DNA of 64,000 nt. Source: Spodoptera frugiperda. Taxonomy: Eukaryota; Arthropoda; Insecta; Lepidoptera; Noctuidae. The stretch is taken from assembly GCF_023101765.2 (NCBI RefSeq), contig NC_064225.1:4960001-5024000 (forward strand), read 5' to 3'. Every line of letters begins with the position of its first letter. Position 1 is the first letter of the stretch. Below the pieces are notes generated by a model, which was given only the letters and a program-made list of their open reading frames with translations, ran no database searches and was not told where the DNA came from. Positions 47,130 through 59,790 of this stretch are shown one piece after another. The position numbers and the translations under genes are program-made.

Positions 47130-47275
47130 TTGCCCCTAATCGTAGTTATCTCGCTATTTAATCGCCCGCGACTTGAAATTATAAGCCGGTGTGACATCTT
47201 TATCGGCGTTCTCGCGATAACCGTACCAGAATAATGACGTGACTATTGGACGTGCCCTGGGCACCACGGAAGGGG
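47130..47275. promoter_or_regulatory. GC-richer island about 1 kb upstream of the Poxn start
   Basis: TAATCGCCCGCGACTTGAAA, ATCGGCGTTCTCGCGATAAC and TGGGCACCACGGAAGG. Position and composition fit a promoter or first noncoding exon, not proven. Confidence 0.35.
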
Positions 47276-47639
47276 TAGTACATACCTTTAGACTAGGAAT
47301 ACACGATAAAAAAAAGTGAAGGACTACATGAAGATATGCAAAGATAATGTCAGGATTTTTTATAAGCTTGGCTAAAGTTCTAATTCAATAAACAATCTTA
47401 ACATCAATCACACAGGATCTGATTAGCTTTGCCGATAAATATAATATTTGCATTGTATCAATCGAACTTTAAGAAAACATTATTTATGATGCAGAAAACT
47501 GCATGTAATAATGCGTTACCAACCAGATGAAATACCAATATTTAATCACGTATTTGATGGAACAAAGTCATTGTACCAATAACCTATAAAACATAAAAAC
47601 AAAATCCCTAAAAAAACAGCAAAGTCATCGTCACTGAAA

Positions 47640-47740
47640 ACAAAACATTAAGAACACAGGTTTGGTACGGCGTGACGTCACAAAACCACGCCACGCTTAT
47701 GATTACAACCGCCCATTGCCTACGATAACGCCCTTAAATC
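47640..47740. promoter_or_regulatory. CRE-like island
   Basis: GTACGGCGTGACGTCACAAA has a perfect CRE palindrome TGACGTCA. Between AT-rich flanks. Confidence 0.3.
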
Positions 47741-48641
47741 ATAATTTATTCAAATTAAAAATACTTATCAGAGTGTGATGCGGTACTAAATCAAGAATTA
47801 AGTGAGTGGGTGCGTGTTACGCGAAAAATCGATACTATCAATATAAGCGATCACCGTGAACATTCAAAAAGAATTACTTACAATAAGACGGTGGACTCGA
47901 GGTGGACGCACGCGAATATCAATTTATCATGTACCGAAAATGTTATACAAGCTACGAGATATTGTGCGTTTGATGGGCAGAGAACTGAAATAGATATTTG
48001 CACTGGATAAACATTCTCAAAAAGTCTATAGCTATTACTGAGATTCACCATGGTTTCTGTATCTGGTCCTTCGAGTCGAAAATGCGCCCATCAGGTTGTA
48101 GTTTTAATCAGATTTGACAGTCAAGTATATTGATATCGACAAAAGAATTTGCATCTCATAATTATTATTCCATTTAACGATTTTATATCAAAATCATATC
48201 ATTTTAACATTTTAGCTAATGATGTAATTTTTTAGTTATCTAAGACACTAATTACATAATCGTAGCGATACCTTAACACCATAAGTTGACACAAACAGCT
48301 AATCTCGTTCACATTGACAAGCCACTTACACTAGTGTTGAAATGACAGATTACGTGTAAAAGTTATAGACTACGCTACAGGGTGGCCTAATAAAACTTCT
48401 TTAGAACCAGAACTATTAATTACGGAGCAATTGATAAGCATTTCCTCTAATTGAGATACAATGCAACACCATAAAGATTGCTAGTTATCTTAGATTTACT
48501 TACTGGTATGCGTTTGCTTATGCAAGGCGTAAAGGATCGGCCATGTTGCGTATTGTGACCTAGTAATGGAAAGGCGAGGAGAATCGTGAATATTTTCTGT
48601 GCGAATCTGGTGTTAGTTTAAAGTAGCTTTAAGGAAAATAC
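47741..48641. other. upstream flank, unassigned
   Basis: The frame at 47810-48010 has no recognisable domain. Motif copy TGGTCCTTCGA at 48064. Confidence 0.35.
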
Positions 48642-48840
48642 ACGGTGTGCTTTTTACCCCCGAAGGGGTAGGCAGAGGTGCACATTATGACACGTAATGC
48701 CACTGTACAATATACACCCAATTTTCACCGTTTGTGTTATAAGTCCCATGTAATAGGTGGTGAGCCTATTGCCATTAATTACCGGGTACAAGGAAATGTA
48801 AAATTTTTGAAAAACCGAATAAAATCTAGCCAGGTTTGGA
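48642..48840 (-). repeat. SINE B, head degraded
   Basis: CCCCCGAAGGGGTAGGCAGA, ATGTAATAGGTGGTGAGCC; the 91-residue frame at 48678-48953 comes from it. Confidence 0.78.
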
Positions 48841-50124
48841 AAATAAGATTTACTAATTCATCAATTGTTGGTTTTCATGCAACCAATATTGAATCGAGTG
48901 GTTATGGCAAGATTACTAGACATAAGTATAAGGATAGACTATATAAAAGCTAGAACTTTCCGTTTTCAAATACACAAAAATAATTATTGATTCATCCTTT
49001 AGTAATAAAATCCAAAACAATAAACCAATTCATTCGCAAAACAAAAAAAATTAAATACGATCTTAAATATTTTAGCTTCTCCAATTTCAAATACCATTTC
49101 ACATACAAACTAAACAAGCTTCTCGCATCAAAACAAAAGAAAAATGACGTACAAAAGAAAAGTGCAACGCGTATCGAAGGGATTTAGTAATTTATTATGA
49201 ATTTAGAGCTAAACAGTACCGCCACGGTTAATGCGGCCACCGATCTGATAGTGTCCACTGTACCTACTGTTTTGCATAACAACATTGTTTAGTGATGTGC
49301 TTTTAATGTATCGATGTTTGTTGCAAAAGCGGATTGAAAAGGGTCAGAATCCAAACCGGGTGTATTCGTGTGATCACTCTGGCGGTTTTCAGATATAGAT
49401 ATTTAATGGTAATAATGTATCTTAATGAAAATAATTATATAGTATTTTTGAAATAGTATTTTTTTGTTATTTGCAATGAGATACTTATTTACCATTAAAT
49501 ACCTACACTTAAAAAGCGCCATGCTATGATACATATCTTTGTTACAATTATTATACAATATTTATTAAAATCTATGGCAAAGTTATCTTTTCGATAACTA
49601 TCAATTAAGCTTAATTGCGCCATCATTTACGCATAAGAGTACTTAAGAGGACAACAACACACCTGTAATTTCTCTGGTGGCAGATCGTAAACTTTGTACC
49701 TACTTACCTAGTAGAAAAAGCTACAATTTAAAATCCTGATTAAATCTTCGATCACTAGCAAAACATGAAGCAATAGCAATTGCAATCAAAACACGTTCAT
49801 ATACAATTTTATCGATAAAATAAATCGATACAGCACACCACTAAACTGAGGTGTCACGCTATGAAAATGCGCGCTCGCATTTATAGGGCCGGATTTTGAA
49901 ATTTAAACTCAATTTTATTTGATAACAATTTATATTAGTTCATTATTGTAACATTAAACGTGTGTTTAATTCATTTTAATTTAATATTAACACATGAAAG
50001 TAATAACTTCTTAGATTTGCACTTATGGCTAAATGTTTTTTGCAAGATACCCAACGGTAATTTGTCGTTTTCTTTATGATTTAATTTAACAAACTAACCG
50101 ACTCAGAGACATTTAATAATTACT
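48841..50124. other. upstream flank, AT-rich
   Basis: No supported gene or repeat. Confidence 0.4.
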
Positions 50125-50214
50125 TAAACTATTCCTTAGTAACGATTTTGTATCGAAAACAATTACAAAGAACTAGGTTAAGTAACCATTAAATGACTAA
50201 GTACGGCGGTATGT
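50125..50214 (+). repeat. dispersed repeat K, copy 2
   Basis: ACTTAAACTATTCCTTAGTA and AAGTACGGCGGTAT; see 43022-43126. Confidence 0.6.
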
Positions 50215-50690
50215 ATTATATAATTTATTGTACAACTGCTAAAAGTAAAAAACTATATTGAAATTTTCGTACGTAATAAAAATCAATCATCAAAATATTT
50301 CACACAAATACAAAAACGTACCTACTGTTAAAGAAACAACTAATAACAAAGAAAAAAAATACAGTTCTAAATACGTACTCACGGCTCAATAAAGAGGGTG
50401 GACCGTATCAAAAATATTATGAAATATTAGCATAATAGCGTACGACAAAATGCTTGAATTACAACTCCCTGTTTACTTCGACACGCTAAACCAGACTATA
50501 AAACTGTGAAACTCGACCGATTAACGTTAACGTTGCTTTCAAAATGAACGCTGGAAAAATGAAGGGCTCGTGGGTAAGGTACACATGGTTTTGGATACTG
50601 CTATGTTTATTTGTGATGCGTAGCTGAATGGGAAGGTAAAGCTTATTCGTGAATTTATTCAAATCTTCTATTTATGAGTATATTAATACA

Positions 50691-50752
50691 ACAGGAGGTC
50701 CTAAGAGTATAGTGATTGTTTGATCTCCTGTCTGTACTACAGGAGGTCCTAA
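50691..50752 (+). repeat. 14-bp direct repeats ACAGGAGGTCCTAA
   Basis: Copies at 50691-50704 and 50739-50752 with 34 nt between; perhaps a small insertion with its target duplication. Confidence 0.6.
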
Positions 50753-50850
50753 AATAGTATCTTAAAATATTAACGAAACGAGTAACGATGGAGTGCCTTG
50801 CTCGTTCTTCTCCATTCAAAGCTACACTTTGGAACGAGCACTTGACTTCA
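50753..50850 (+). repeat. family F repeat fragment
   Basis: TTGCTCGTTCTTCTCCATTC and CTACACTTTGGAACGAGCAC. Confidence 0.6.
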
Positions 50851-51333
50851 CTGTTTCTTAAAATACTCAATTCCTTTAACACAACAGAACATAGGCGAAT
50901 TTAAACCCCTAAGCAACCATGAGTAGCTAATTACTACAGAAAGAAATGATAGAGTTTATTGTATTATTAGATTTACTGTATTACAAAAACGAATGCGGAA
51001 TTGCGTAACAAAATGGATTTGAAAGAACAAAACGATATTTATTATTAGAAATAGAGTCATAAGTATTAAGATAAGTCAGCTTAACTATTATAATAGAAAC
51101 GTCAACTTTTACTGTCAACTGTCAAAAATATGACACGCAAGGCTGAATGATTGTAGACCTTTGCCTGTAATTTGAATGTTAGAATGAAATTGGATGAATG
51201 CGTCACAAATTTATTTTTGGCAGTAAAAGGGAAATTGAGTTAGATTCATTTTTGATTTTGTAAAGAAGCATAAATATGTTAATGAATTCTGAATGAAATA
51301 TTGCATTATTGGGTTTTTAAAATATCTCAGCAG

Positions 51334-51379
51334 TTGCTTTACATTACCTAACTCAGGTTAGTTAGGTAATGTAAAGCAA
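51334..51379. repeat. perfect 20-bp inverted repeat
   Basis: TTGCTTTACATTACCTAACT, loop CAGGTT, then its exact complement AGTTAGGTAATGTAAAGCAA. Confidence 0.9.
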
Positions 51380-51411
51380 TAATCCTACCCCTTCTTGACT
51401 TCTCATTTCAA

Positions 51412-51560
51412 AGTCAAAGTCAAAATGATTTATTTTAAATAAACCAAGAAGGCCTTTTTGATTGCTCTTTTCAAAGTGTAGATTCCTATGGAGAAGAACG
51501 AGCAAAAATCTCCATAGATAACTCTTTTTCAATCAGATTCACCTATACCGATCTCTTCCA
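51412..51560 (-). repeat. family F repeat with LINE tail
   Basis: AAAGTCAAAGTCAAAATGAT, then CAAAGTGTAGATTCCTATGG and AACTCTTTTTCAATCAGATT, reverse complement of 13757-14052. Confidence 0.68.
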
Positions 51561-52118
51561 TAGGAATAAAAGACGTGACATTATTTTGTATTCTCAATCA
51601 TTAAGCAGATACCTATCACCAAATAAATGTAGTAATTTCAACTTTTTTAACTTCTTGAATTTAACCACTAAACGTAGACAGTGTACCCCTAAAATGCGTG
51701 ACCACAGATTACGTTAAATATCCGTAACAAAAAAAAAATGGTTTCGCGTGAAACTCCTGCGTGCGTGTTATTAATAATTTGTGCATATTTTACACTTTTT
51801 AGATTTTTTATCGCGGCTTTGTGGTTCCATAGTCGAGTATTTTGAAAGAAGGAATGCTTAGCGAGATATTTTTAGTTGAATTTTGGACGGATAAAGTTAG
51901 GGTCATCAAGTTTTTTCTTGACTCTTGACTTCTATAGCATATTTCTCACGACTGCTGAAAATTAGATCACAATCGGTTCATCCGTTTGGAAGCTATGATC
52001 GCATGCAAAATAAATAAACACAGAATAATGCACGATAAATTTTTCTCACGTTTTATTAAAGGCGTTTGAAAATTGTATGAAAATTGGTATGTGTATTTAC
52101 ATTGTACACGTTTTTTGG
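51561..52118. other. upstream flank with a LINE-like scrap
   Basis: ATCGGTTCATCCGTTTGGAA near 51973 resembles a retroelement tail. Otherwise nothing recognised. Confidence 0.4.
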
Positions 52119-52276
52119 TCCGGAGCTGCGGACTACCAAGCTGGTTTACCAGGGCTCCGGCTCGAAAAGCAGGAGTAGGACTGGGGTTATTTTAGTCAGT
52201 AAGAGTCTGACACTCCCTCTCGCCTCACTCAAGGCCAGAGAACTCATTGGATGTTCATCCCCCCTTAAAAAAACAA
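52119..52276 (+). repeat. SINE A, 5'-truncated
   Basis: GGAGCTGCGGACTACCAAGC through GTCTGACACTCCCTCTCGCC to a short A run. The frame 52084-52329 is SINE sequence. Confidence 0.82.
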
Positions 52277-53114
52277 CACCTTCCTTGACGAACAAGAACC
52301 ATTATATTTTACTAGTTATACAACAGTAGTTAAAAGTTATAACTAAAGGGGGTACGTCTAACCATTGTATTTAACGATTATTGAAGTTTTATTCTGTCAA
52401 GGTTTTAATTTCAGGGTTATATTGTGAATGTTAGCAGTAATGGTTTGTATTGACGATTATATTTTATTCGTTTTACCTCCATTGGAAAAAGATTCATCAA
52501 AATGTAATTGTTATTTATTATTGTAACTGAGGTATAAATACTCATAACATCACGCCTTTCATGTCTAACGGGTGGAAAGGTAAACATAAATCTTTATATA
52601 ATGAAACGCCCACTTGACACTGGATAAAAAGAAATAGAAATATAGATATTAATTTATCTTATCCTTGCACCAGATTTTATTTCACAATCCATGTCATTAT
52701 TTATAAGAAGTTTATAAAAAAATATGCATGTATATTTTTATACTTATCCCGTACCGAAAGACCAACCCGAGACCTCATGCTCACTCTTTTCCCGAACCGA
52801 AAGACCAACCTGAGAACCTATTCTCATACACGCCAACAGATAATCTTCTTAAACCTAAAAACTTAATCCATCAGCAAAACTAAATAAAAATAAACCAACA
52901 CAACAGCTAGACACAAAGAAAACAAACAAAGTCACCCATTACGATAGACATCTTTGAAAAAAACTGTGACATAATTAACCGCAAAATATACAAGTAAAGG
53001 ATACTTCCACTGCTTATCTCTTCCACGAAAGATATATAGCGTTATAGTTGAAAACCATGAACTTAGAAACGGTGTTGATGTTCATTAGAAGTACTAAGGT
53101 AGGACTAATTTTAT
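52277..53114. other. upstream flank, AT-rich
   Basis: Two imperfect copies of CCGAAAGACCAACC(C/T)GAGA near 52755 and 52798. No gene seen. Confidence 0.4.
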
Positions 53115-53242
53115 GATGGGGCCCAGTAGGGCTGAGGATTGCCTAGCGGGTTACCGGCTCCGGCTTGAAAAGTAGTAGTAGGAACGGGGTGGTTTTTGGT
53201 CAGTAAGAGTCTGACACTCTTTGTCGCCTCGCCCAAGGCAGG
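53115..53242 (+). repeat. SINE A, left arm of an inverted pair
   Basis: ATGGGGCCCAGTAGGGCTGA through CGCCTCGCCCAAGGCAGG. Confidence 0.78.
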
Positions 53243-53244
53243 AT

Positions 53245-53396
53245 TTTTTAAGGGGGAAAATCATCCAATCTATATTCTCTCGCCTTGGGTGAGACGTGAA
53301 GGAGTGTCACACTCTTAATGACTAAAAACCCCCCTGTTTCTACTACTGCTTTTCGAGCAGAAGTCCCGGTAACCCGTTAGGCAGGCAGTTAGTCTA
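53245..53396 (-). repeat. SINE A, right arm of an inverted pair
   Basis: TTTTTAAGGGGGAAAATCAT through AACCCGTTAGGCAGGC, tail to tail with the previous copy. Confidence 0.78.
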
Positions 53397-55404
53397 GTAC
53401 TAGACTCTAAATGTCACATTAGCTAGTGACTAAAGGAATTAGTGAAAAAAAAACGTGTACATATTTTAATTACTTTTTGTCTAAAGACAACAATAAGCGT
53501 AATTAATTACTATTTTCCTAATCACAATACCGTATCTACATTTTTGTGTATCCCGACTACATTCAGTAGCGAGCGACCACACGCGGATATCTTCACCCGT
53601 CCACGAAGTTAAATTATACGCCCCGACAAAACATTGTGCCTTCTCAATGGGTTCCGTAAGCTTTACATTAAATACCTTTTATATATTTTTGTTTTAATGT
53701 AAGGATTGGTGCAAGGAATTATCAGTCTTATTACTTTTGAGTACGATTGATAATGGTAACGAAAATTTGGCAATTTTTATTATGACAAAGTTGCTAATAA
53801 ACAATTTGTACTAAAAGATATCAACTGTTCCTAAATCACATAGCTCAAAAACCTAAAAATTGTAAAAGAAAAACAAACACAAACCATCAAAAACAAAGCC
53901 GAACCACAATTAAAAACCATTAAATCAATCAACACTACCGTAAACTGGTAACAAAATTAATAAAACACTCAACGAAAAAGGGTTAAAACACACACGGATT
54001 ATTCTTTTTAAAAAACACACTGGTTGAATTGATTAGCATAACCCAACGCCTTGGGACCCCCCGTGGGTCAACTCTCAATTAAGCCACTTGTCTTTTCACT
54101 CGCTCGGTGTGCAAACAGCCTTATCATGATCCCACCGGCTGACTTTATTTTCTGCAGAATTTTATACTAGACGCCTTTGGTGTAGAGTTTTTCGCTTCTG
54201 TTTTTACTAATGGTTTTTTGGTGACGTCATTTCTGTGGATTTGTTTAGGTTGAGTGTGGTAGTCTATTTGTTTTGTTAAAAGGTTAGAGTTTAGGATAAT
54301 GAATTGCCTATTTTTATTCCAGGAAGGGTTAAGGAGACATTAGTATCTGTTAATAAAAATGTAAAGATAATTTTGTTTTCTTTTTGCCTTATAATATAAT
54401 TCGCGAAATATGGCGAATATGGCGAATTGCATAATTCAAGATTGCATGTTTTTCGGGATTGAAGCTTTGTAAAAGTGATAAGACTTTTTTACGAATTAGA
54501 TAATGTTACTTTAAAACAATAAAATATGCCAATGTACTGTAATTCTCTGAAATGTGAAACGTCTAATGTTAAGACCTTTTTTCGTGAAATCTTCTTGGGA
54601 GGTAAATGTTTTACGAAACAAGTTTACTGGAAACAAAGGGAATTCCTTCCTTCTGGAATCTATAGACTTTCAACCATGCTTAATGGTGTGAACGACAGTT
54701 AGAGTTGGTTGTAAATACTTATAGAAAACAAAATATTGCAATTGGGCTTATTAGATATTATTCAGGATACAATTTCAGACTTAAAGGTTTTACTAAAACT
54801 TCAAAACAAATATTCATTAGTACTTTACCATATCTAAAATCTACACTTAGGACCAAATCACTGGATTAGTGATATCTTATCGATTTGAAAGAACAAAATT
54901 CAAAATCAATATATTTCTCCGAAAATTGACGAAAGAATTTGACGACAATAAAACACAATTCACGTACATTTCCAAACAAAGCGATTTTACGAAAACCTGA
55001 TCGGGAATCGAGATTCGATTTGATCGAAAAACGATTTTTAATTGTGGGCCGGGTTTTCGTACCTTAATTTATGGAAACACCCACCAGAACAGCCATATTT
55101 GTATTTATGTCTTTTGCCTTTCATGTTCTTTTTCGTTGCTCCGCCTCAAATAATGTTAATGCGAATGTCCATTGGACCAAAGGACCAAAATTTCCTTAAT
55201 ATTGTAAAGAAACAAACATAAAAAGACCAAATTATTTCCAAGAATTATTATTCACTAACTAAATTTATTCCTCGAATCAAAGGGCTGAAGCGGACATAGG
55301 AATATTATTAAATCACGCAATGATATTAGTCCCAATGAATAGAGAACAAATCCAATTTGCAACATAAGCTGATGTTTACAAGAATTTCGAAATAAAAAAA
55401 AACC
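53397..55404. other. upstream flank, with GC-richer patches
   Basis: Patches at 53540-53650 and 54040-54150 may be regulatory. Motif copies at 54850, 55174 and 55182. No gene seen. Confidence 0.35.
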
Positions 55405-55505
55405 TCAATTAATTATTATCACAGTCGCCGCGTCATGTGTCGCGGAATGCTGTTCTGCATGCTGCTATAGCATGGCTTGAAACTAGTCGAGTTCCTCGTC
55501 AAATA
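55405..55505 (-). repeat. dispersed repeat I, second copy
   Basis: CACAGTCGCCGCGTCATGTG and AACTAGTCGAGTTCCTCGTC are the reverse complement of 15248-15360 and include an extra segment GCATGCTGCTATAGCATGG. Confidence 0.62.
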
Positions 55506-58439
55506 ATAATAAAAACATAATAATTAAAAAACTTCAGTGTAACAACTATCCAAAGATCACAAAGACTCATACAACCGTTCGCTAGTTCCACAAGATACAC
55601 CAAAACATTCTTCACTAGAAACCGTAACAAACAAACTATTTCGTTTTAACACCTTAACCTTTTTGTACGCAAATAATCCGCCTATCTCTCAAACAGATCT
55701 CCCTCATCAACACTATCCGTGCTAATATTTTCATAACCATCCATAAATTGAAGTATAATATCATATTTTAAGCCTACATTGTAAACACTGACAGGCATTT
55801 ATGAGCTCTATCCCAAACCCATAAGAGTGGTTATCGTAATTCACGTTTTAAAGCCATAGAAAAACTTACACTGAGTATAACAACCGCCGAACTATTTTAT
55901 CACCTACTCGTTTGGATATTTTTCATCATTAACTTTTTGTTTGTTTGTTGGTTAATGAAACATGTGCTAATAGGCATGTGCGGTTTAGCACAATGATCAT
56001 TTACCAGTAACTATTGAATATATCTTCATTATCGTCGCTGGTAGCGTGGTCGCCTGGCTAGGAGTAGGGCGCGCGTTACACCGACGCGTGCTTGTTTACT
56101 CGTAGCTTTGTGGTACGGAATTGTTGGGTGGTGAATTTGAGTTGATTGAATTTAGTCATTAAATTGGAAAACATTTTTACAGCTATACAATTTTTATAGC
56201 CATTTTTTCGATGTTTACAGTTTACTTTTTTATTTATTTTTTTTTATTTTAATGTTCGTATATACTCATAAATTACAAATTCGTTTCATAAACGTGTCTA
56301 CTAAAGTCACACTCATACTAAACAAAAATACACAAAGATACCAAAAGACCAAAATTACTGGTCCTTCGGTACAAAAACACATTTCCTCTACCTTCCATTA
56401 CACTACATTGTGACACGCGCCATGCTTATACCGGGTAAGATAAAGATAGTGAGACACACCGCCAACGCCATCTCATTTGCATATATATACCACACAGCAA
56501 GACCACCCTTAGCTTAGATATCAGGCAATTTTCACCTCTTTTAGCACTTGGTTCAGGTTAGCTGATCTTCTCGTTTTTTGTACTTTATTTCTCTGTTTTG
56601 CTTTTTAATCATGGTTTATGGGTTTAATTTAGATCAGTTGGCTTAGTGTTGTGGGATTTTACACTTATTTATTTAGGTAGGAATCGGTAAATTATAGGGA
56701 GTTTTATAGTTTTAATTTCCAAGCCTGAAAAGAAACATATCTACATACTGTGTTAATGAAATTTTGAATTTTAGGTAGATATTACAATCGTGAAAAACCT
56801 TGTACATATTTAGTAGGAACAATTTGTTCTTTTTTGCTTAGTATTCTATTTATAACTATAATAATTGATTGGATCGAGAAGCAAGATATTATACTACAAT
56901 AATTATGAATAACATTTATTATATTAATAATTCATGTTAATTTCTGGTCCTTCGTAATTGTAGCAGCTGTAAATGTGAATGGAAAAGTTTTATATTTCTT
57001 TTTAATAAGTTTATATAAAAATAAAAGACATTAGTTCTATTAATTCACATTAAAATATTCTAGCACAATTATTAGAAAGTTAAACTTGTTTTGAACTATA
57101 ACGTGGTAAGTATAAAGTTCAAAAAAATATATTTTTCTAAAAATTACAAACTACTAGCTCGTAATCGAGTAATTCCAAGAGTAATTCTTCAATGGCATAA
57201 TTAAAGTAAGAATAGTTCTTGAGAAAAGCAATTTGTATCTCTTAGAAGTAATTGAATACTGGTGAGGACAAATGAGGCTCTTTAAGAGAGGTGGTGAATT
57301 AAAACCTTAAGAATAAATATTTGGTCCTTTGGTACGATTCTTAACTCTTGTATATTCTTATAACAATATCAGTTAATGCATTTCACGATATGAAGTTAAA
57401 AGATGGGTAAATAAAGTACATATACGCAAACGAATATATATAACTAAATCATTTATTCTTGTTTGGATGAAAGATGCTGTTTTGCTTCTCATTATTTTCT
57501 GTTTAAATATTTTTAATACTTTTTATTTCTATGTTGTAAATCATAGCGCCAAGATTAGAGTTGTAGGTATGTTAGAGAATAATTTGTCTTGTCTTTATTA
57601 GTATAATTAGCAGGAAATATCTGTCACACATACTACATCCTTCTTTAAAGAAAATAATAACATGCAAAGCGACTCTTCAAGGCCTACATTTAGCAAAATT
57701 TCCTTTATAAATTTGAAACACGTAACTTAAAAAAAAATAGCAACAAATTTTATCAGAGCGTCCATAAAACCCAAAGTTCTAATTAAGCGACTAACAGCGA
57801 CTTGAAAAAAAACCGGCTCTCGTTATTTAGTTTGACATAAGGAAAACTGTGGAAAATTTGCATTTTCGTGCCGCATGAAACTCGCTTGATACGGGTGGAG
57901 GTTTTAAAACACTAAAATTTTTTAATGAATTCGCACTAAGATTTACATGCGCGGGCTTTAAGTAAGGTGCTCCAATTTCATAATTAATACAGTACACTTG
58001 GTGAAAAAAGTGTTCGTACAGTGATTTTTATTTTGTTCTACGTTACAGGTACATTGTATTTGTTTTCGGTCGGCCGTTCGTTCTATTTTATTGCGTTCGT
58101 ATTTGCATTTTAGATTTTGCTACATTGTTGTGCATGTTGGTTGATGGTTAATTATGAAAATCTGTTGTTATACCTAATGTGTTTAGGTAAACGGTAGATG
58201 CTTTTCATTTGTAGCTTTTTAATACATTAAAGTCTTTAATCAACCTTTAGGAACGAAGTAGCAGTACAAGGAATAAGAAAACAGTCATTATTACTTACAA
58301 ATTTTCATTTAACGGTAATTAAGACAATAAATCTTTTAACAAATACATTCTGTCATTTTACTACAATAAAGCCCACCTTAAACCAAACACATTCTTATTG
58401 AAATATCTACAGAAAACGATGAAGTCCTTCATGAGGGCA
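55506..58439. other. upstream flank, AT-rich with scattered motif copies
   Basis: TGGTCC motif copies at 56359, 56945 and 57322. No gene or large repeat seen. Confidence 0.4.
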
Positions 58440-58448
58440 AAAGGACCA
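58440..58448 (+). repeat. AAAGGACCA motif next to a CTCF-like site
   Basis: Reads GGGCAAAAGGACCAAAAATG; same GGGCAAAAGGACCAAA block occurs at 34293-34309. Confidence 0.65.
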
Positions 58449-58488
58449 AAAATGACGGTCGCGCGTCGTGCCATCCGATCACCACCGT

Positions 58489-58507
58489 CGGCGCCCTCTG
58501 GCGGCCA
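58489..58507 (-). promoter_or_regulatory. strong CTCF-like site
   Basis: Minus strand reads TGGCCGCCAGAGGGCGCCG. It matches the vertebrate CTCF consensus as remembered at 15 of 19 positions, the other four being transitions. Insect CTCF shares the core. Candidate insulator; binding not shown. Confidence 0.5.
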
Positions 58508-59577
58508 TCATTACCTTCCAATTATTTAAACAAGACGGCAATGACCAACAATTTCAATGTGCCGGTAGCCAAACTTGAAACTCATTACAATTTGTGCTTG
58601 TTTTTAAATTAGGGTCGCAACTTAGTTATATGAAGTTTGAATTATGTAACTTGTAACTTAATGTAATAGGTATTGTACGGCGTTTATTTTTGTATGTAAG
58701 GCGTGTCGGTTTATGTATGTGACTGGATTGTTTTTTGTTGCAGTATAGATAGTAATTAATATTTAGACTTATGCGATAATTAAATGTATTTATTTAAGAG
58801 ATCATATTGGAACTTGCAAGTTTCGAATACACGTGCTTGATAAGCACCTGTAACCTGTCTGCTTCCAGTACTACAAGTAAACATAATTTGGTTCCAACAT
58901 TAGAGGAAAAATGAGAATCTGCTAGAATTTATGAGCAACTGATATGGCTCCAAGTCAAAATCTACAAAGTTGCGGAAATAATATTATTATTCATTATTTT
59001 AATTGACGCATGCTTGATTAGATGATGTAACGTGATATTTTCAACCATCTCTAATTTACTGCTATCTATTCGATTTACTTATTATTGCAGAATGTTTAAA
59101 TCATTTATGAGCATTTCATAATGTAATCCATAATGCCATCAATTACCTGTAATTTTACTCTGATTGGTTTGCGTTTTTCAATCATTCATTTGTAATGAGA
59201 ATCTAGAACTGATTTTATTCTTCCAATAATCAGACTGAGAGACATCTCTCAATCTCGATGACAAAACAGTGAAATCAAAATACAATCACATACAAAAGTC
59301 AAAACAAAATAACAACAATTAATGTAATGAGCGTGTGTGAACAACCGTCCAGTTTTGGCATACCGTCGCGTCTTTGAGCTCCTAAATAATTGTCCTCCAG
59401 TACAAATCTACCTCTCGTTCTAAAGAAAATATTCGTTATTCAAGATCAGATTATAATGGAGAATTTTCATCTTTGAGTTCCTTAATAATTGTTCAAAGAA
59501 ATCCAGTATAAAACTATCTCTCATAGTGAAGAATATATTCGTTTTTCAAGGTCAGGTTATAATGGGAGATTACGATA
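58508..59577. other. upstream flank, AT-rich
   Basis: Nothing recognised. Confidence 0.4.
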
Positions 59578-59790
59578 TTTTTTTTAATTTTGTTAAAAAC
59601 ATTGCCCCCATACTAGGATTTTCTCCTGTGTCGTGGGTGCGTTTACAAACATACAAGTTCACATGCACATGACACTTAGACCCGAAACAACAATTTGTGG
59701 ATCACACAAAGAGTTGCTCCGCTACACGTTGCACGGCAGCCAGTTGCCCAGCCACCGCGCCAACCGTGCAGTCGACTTTGCCGTCCTTTG
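59578..59790 (-). mobile_element. near full-length SINE D, tRNA-derived
   Basis: On the minus strand starts GGTTGGCGCGGTGGCTGG (A-box-like), continues CTGGCTGCCGTGCAACGTGT and ACACAGGAGAAAATCCTAG, and ends in an A-rich tail. The B box is disrupted compared with the 35736 copy. Confidence 0.8.

Noticed and set aside
47810..48010. 66-residue frame upstream of Poxn
   Set aside because: No domain, no splice partner and no promoter seen.
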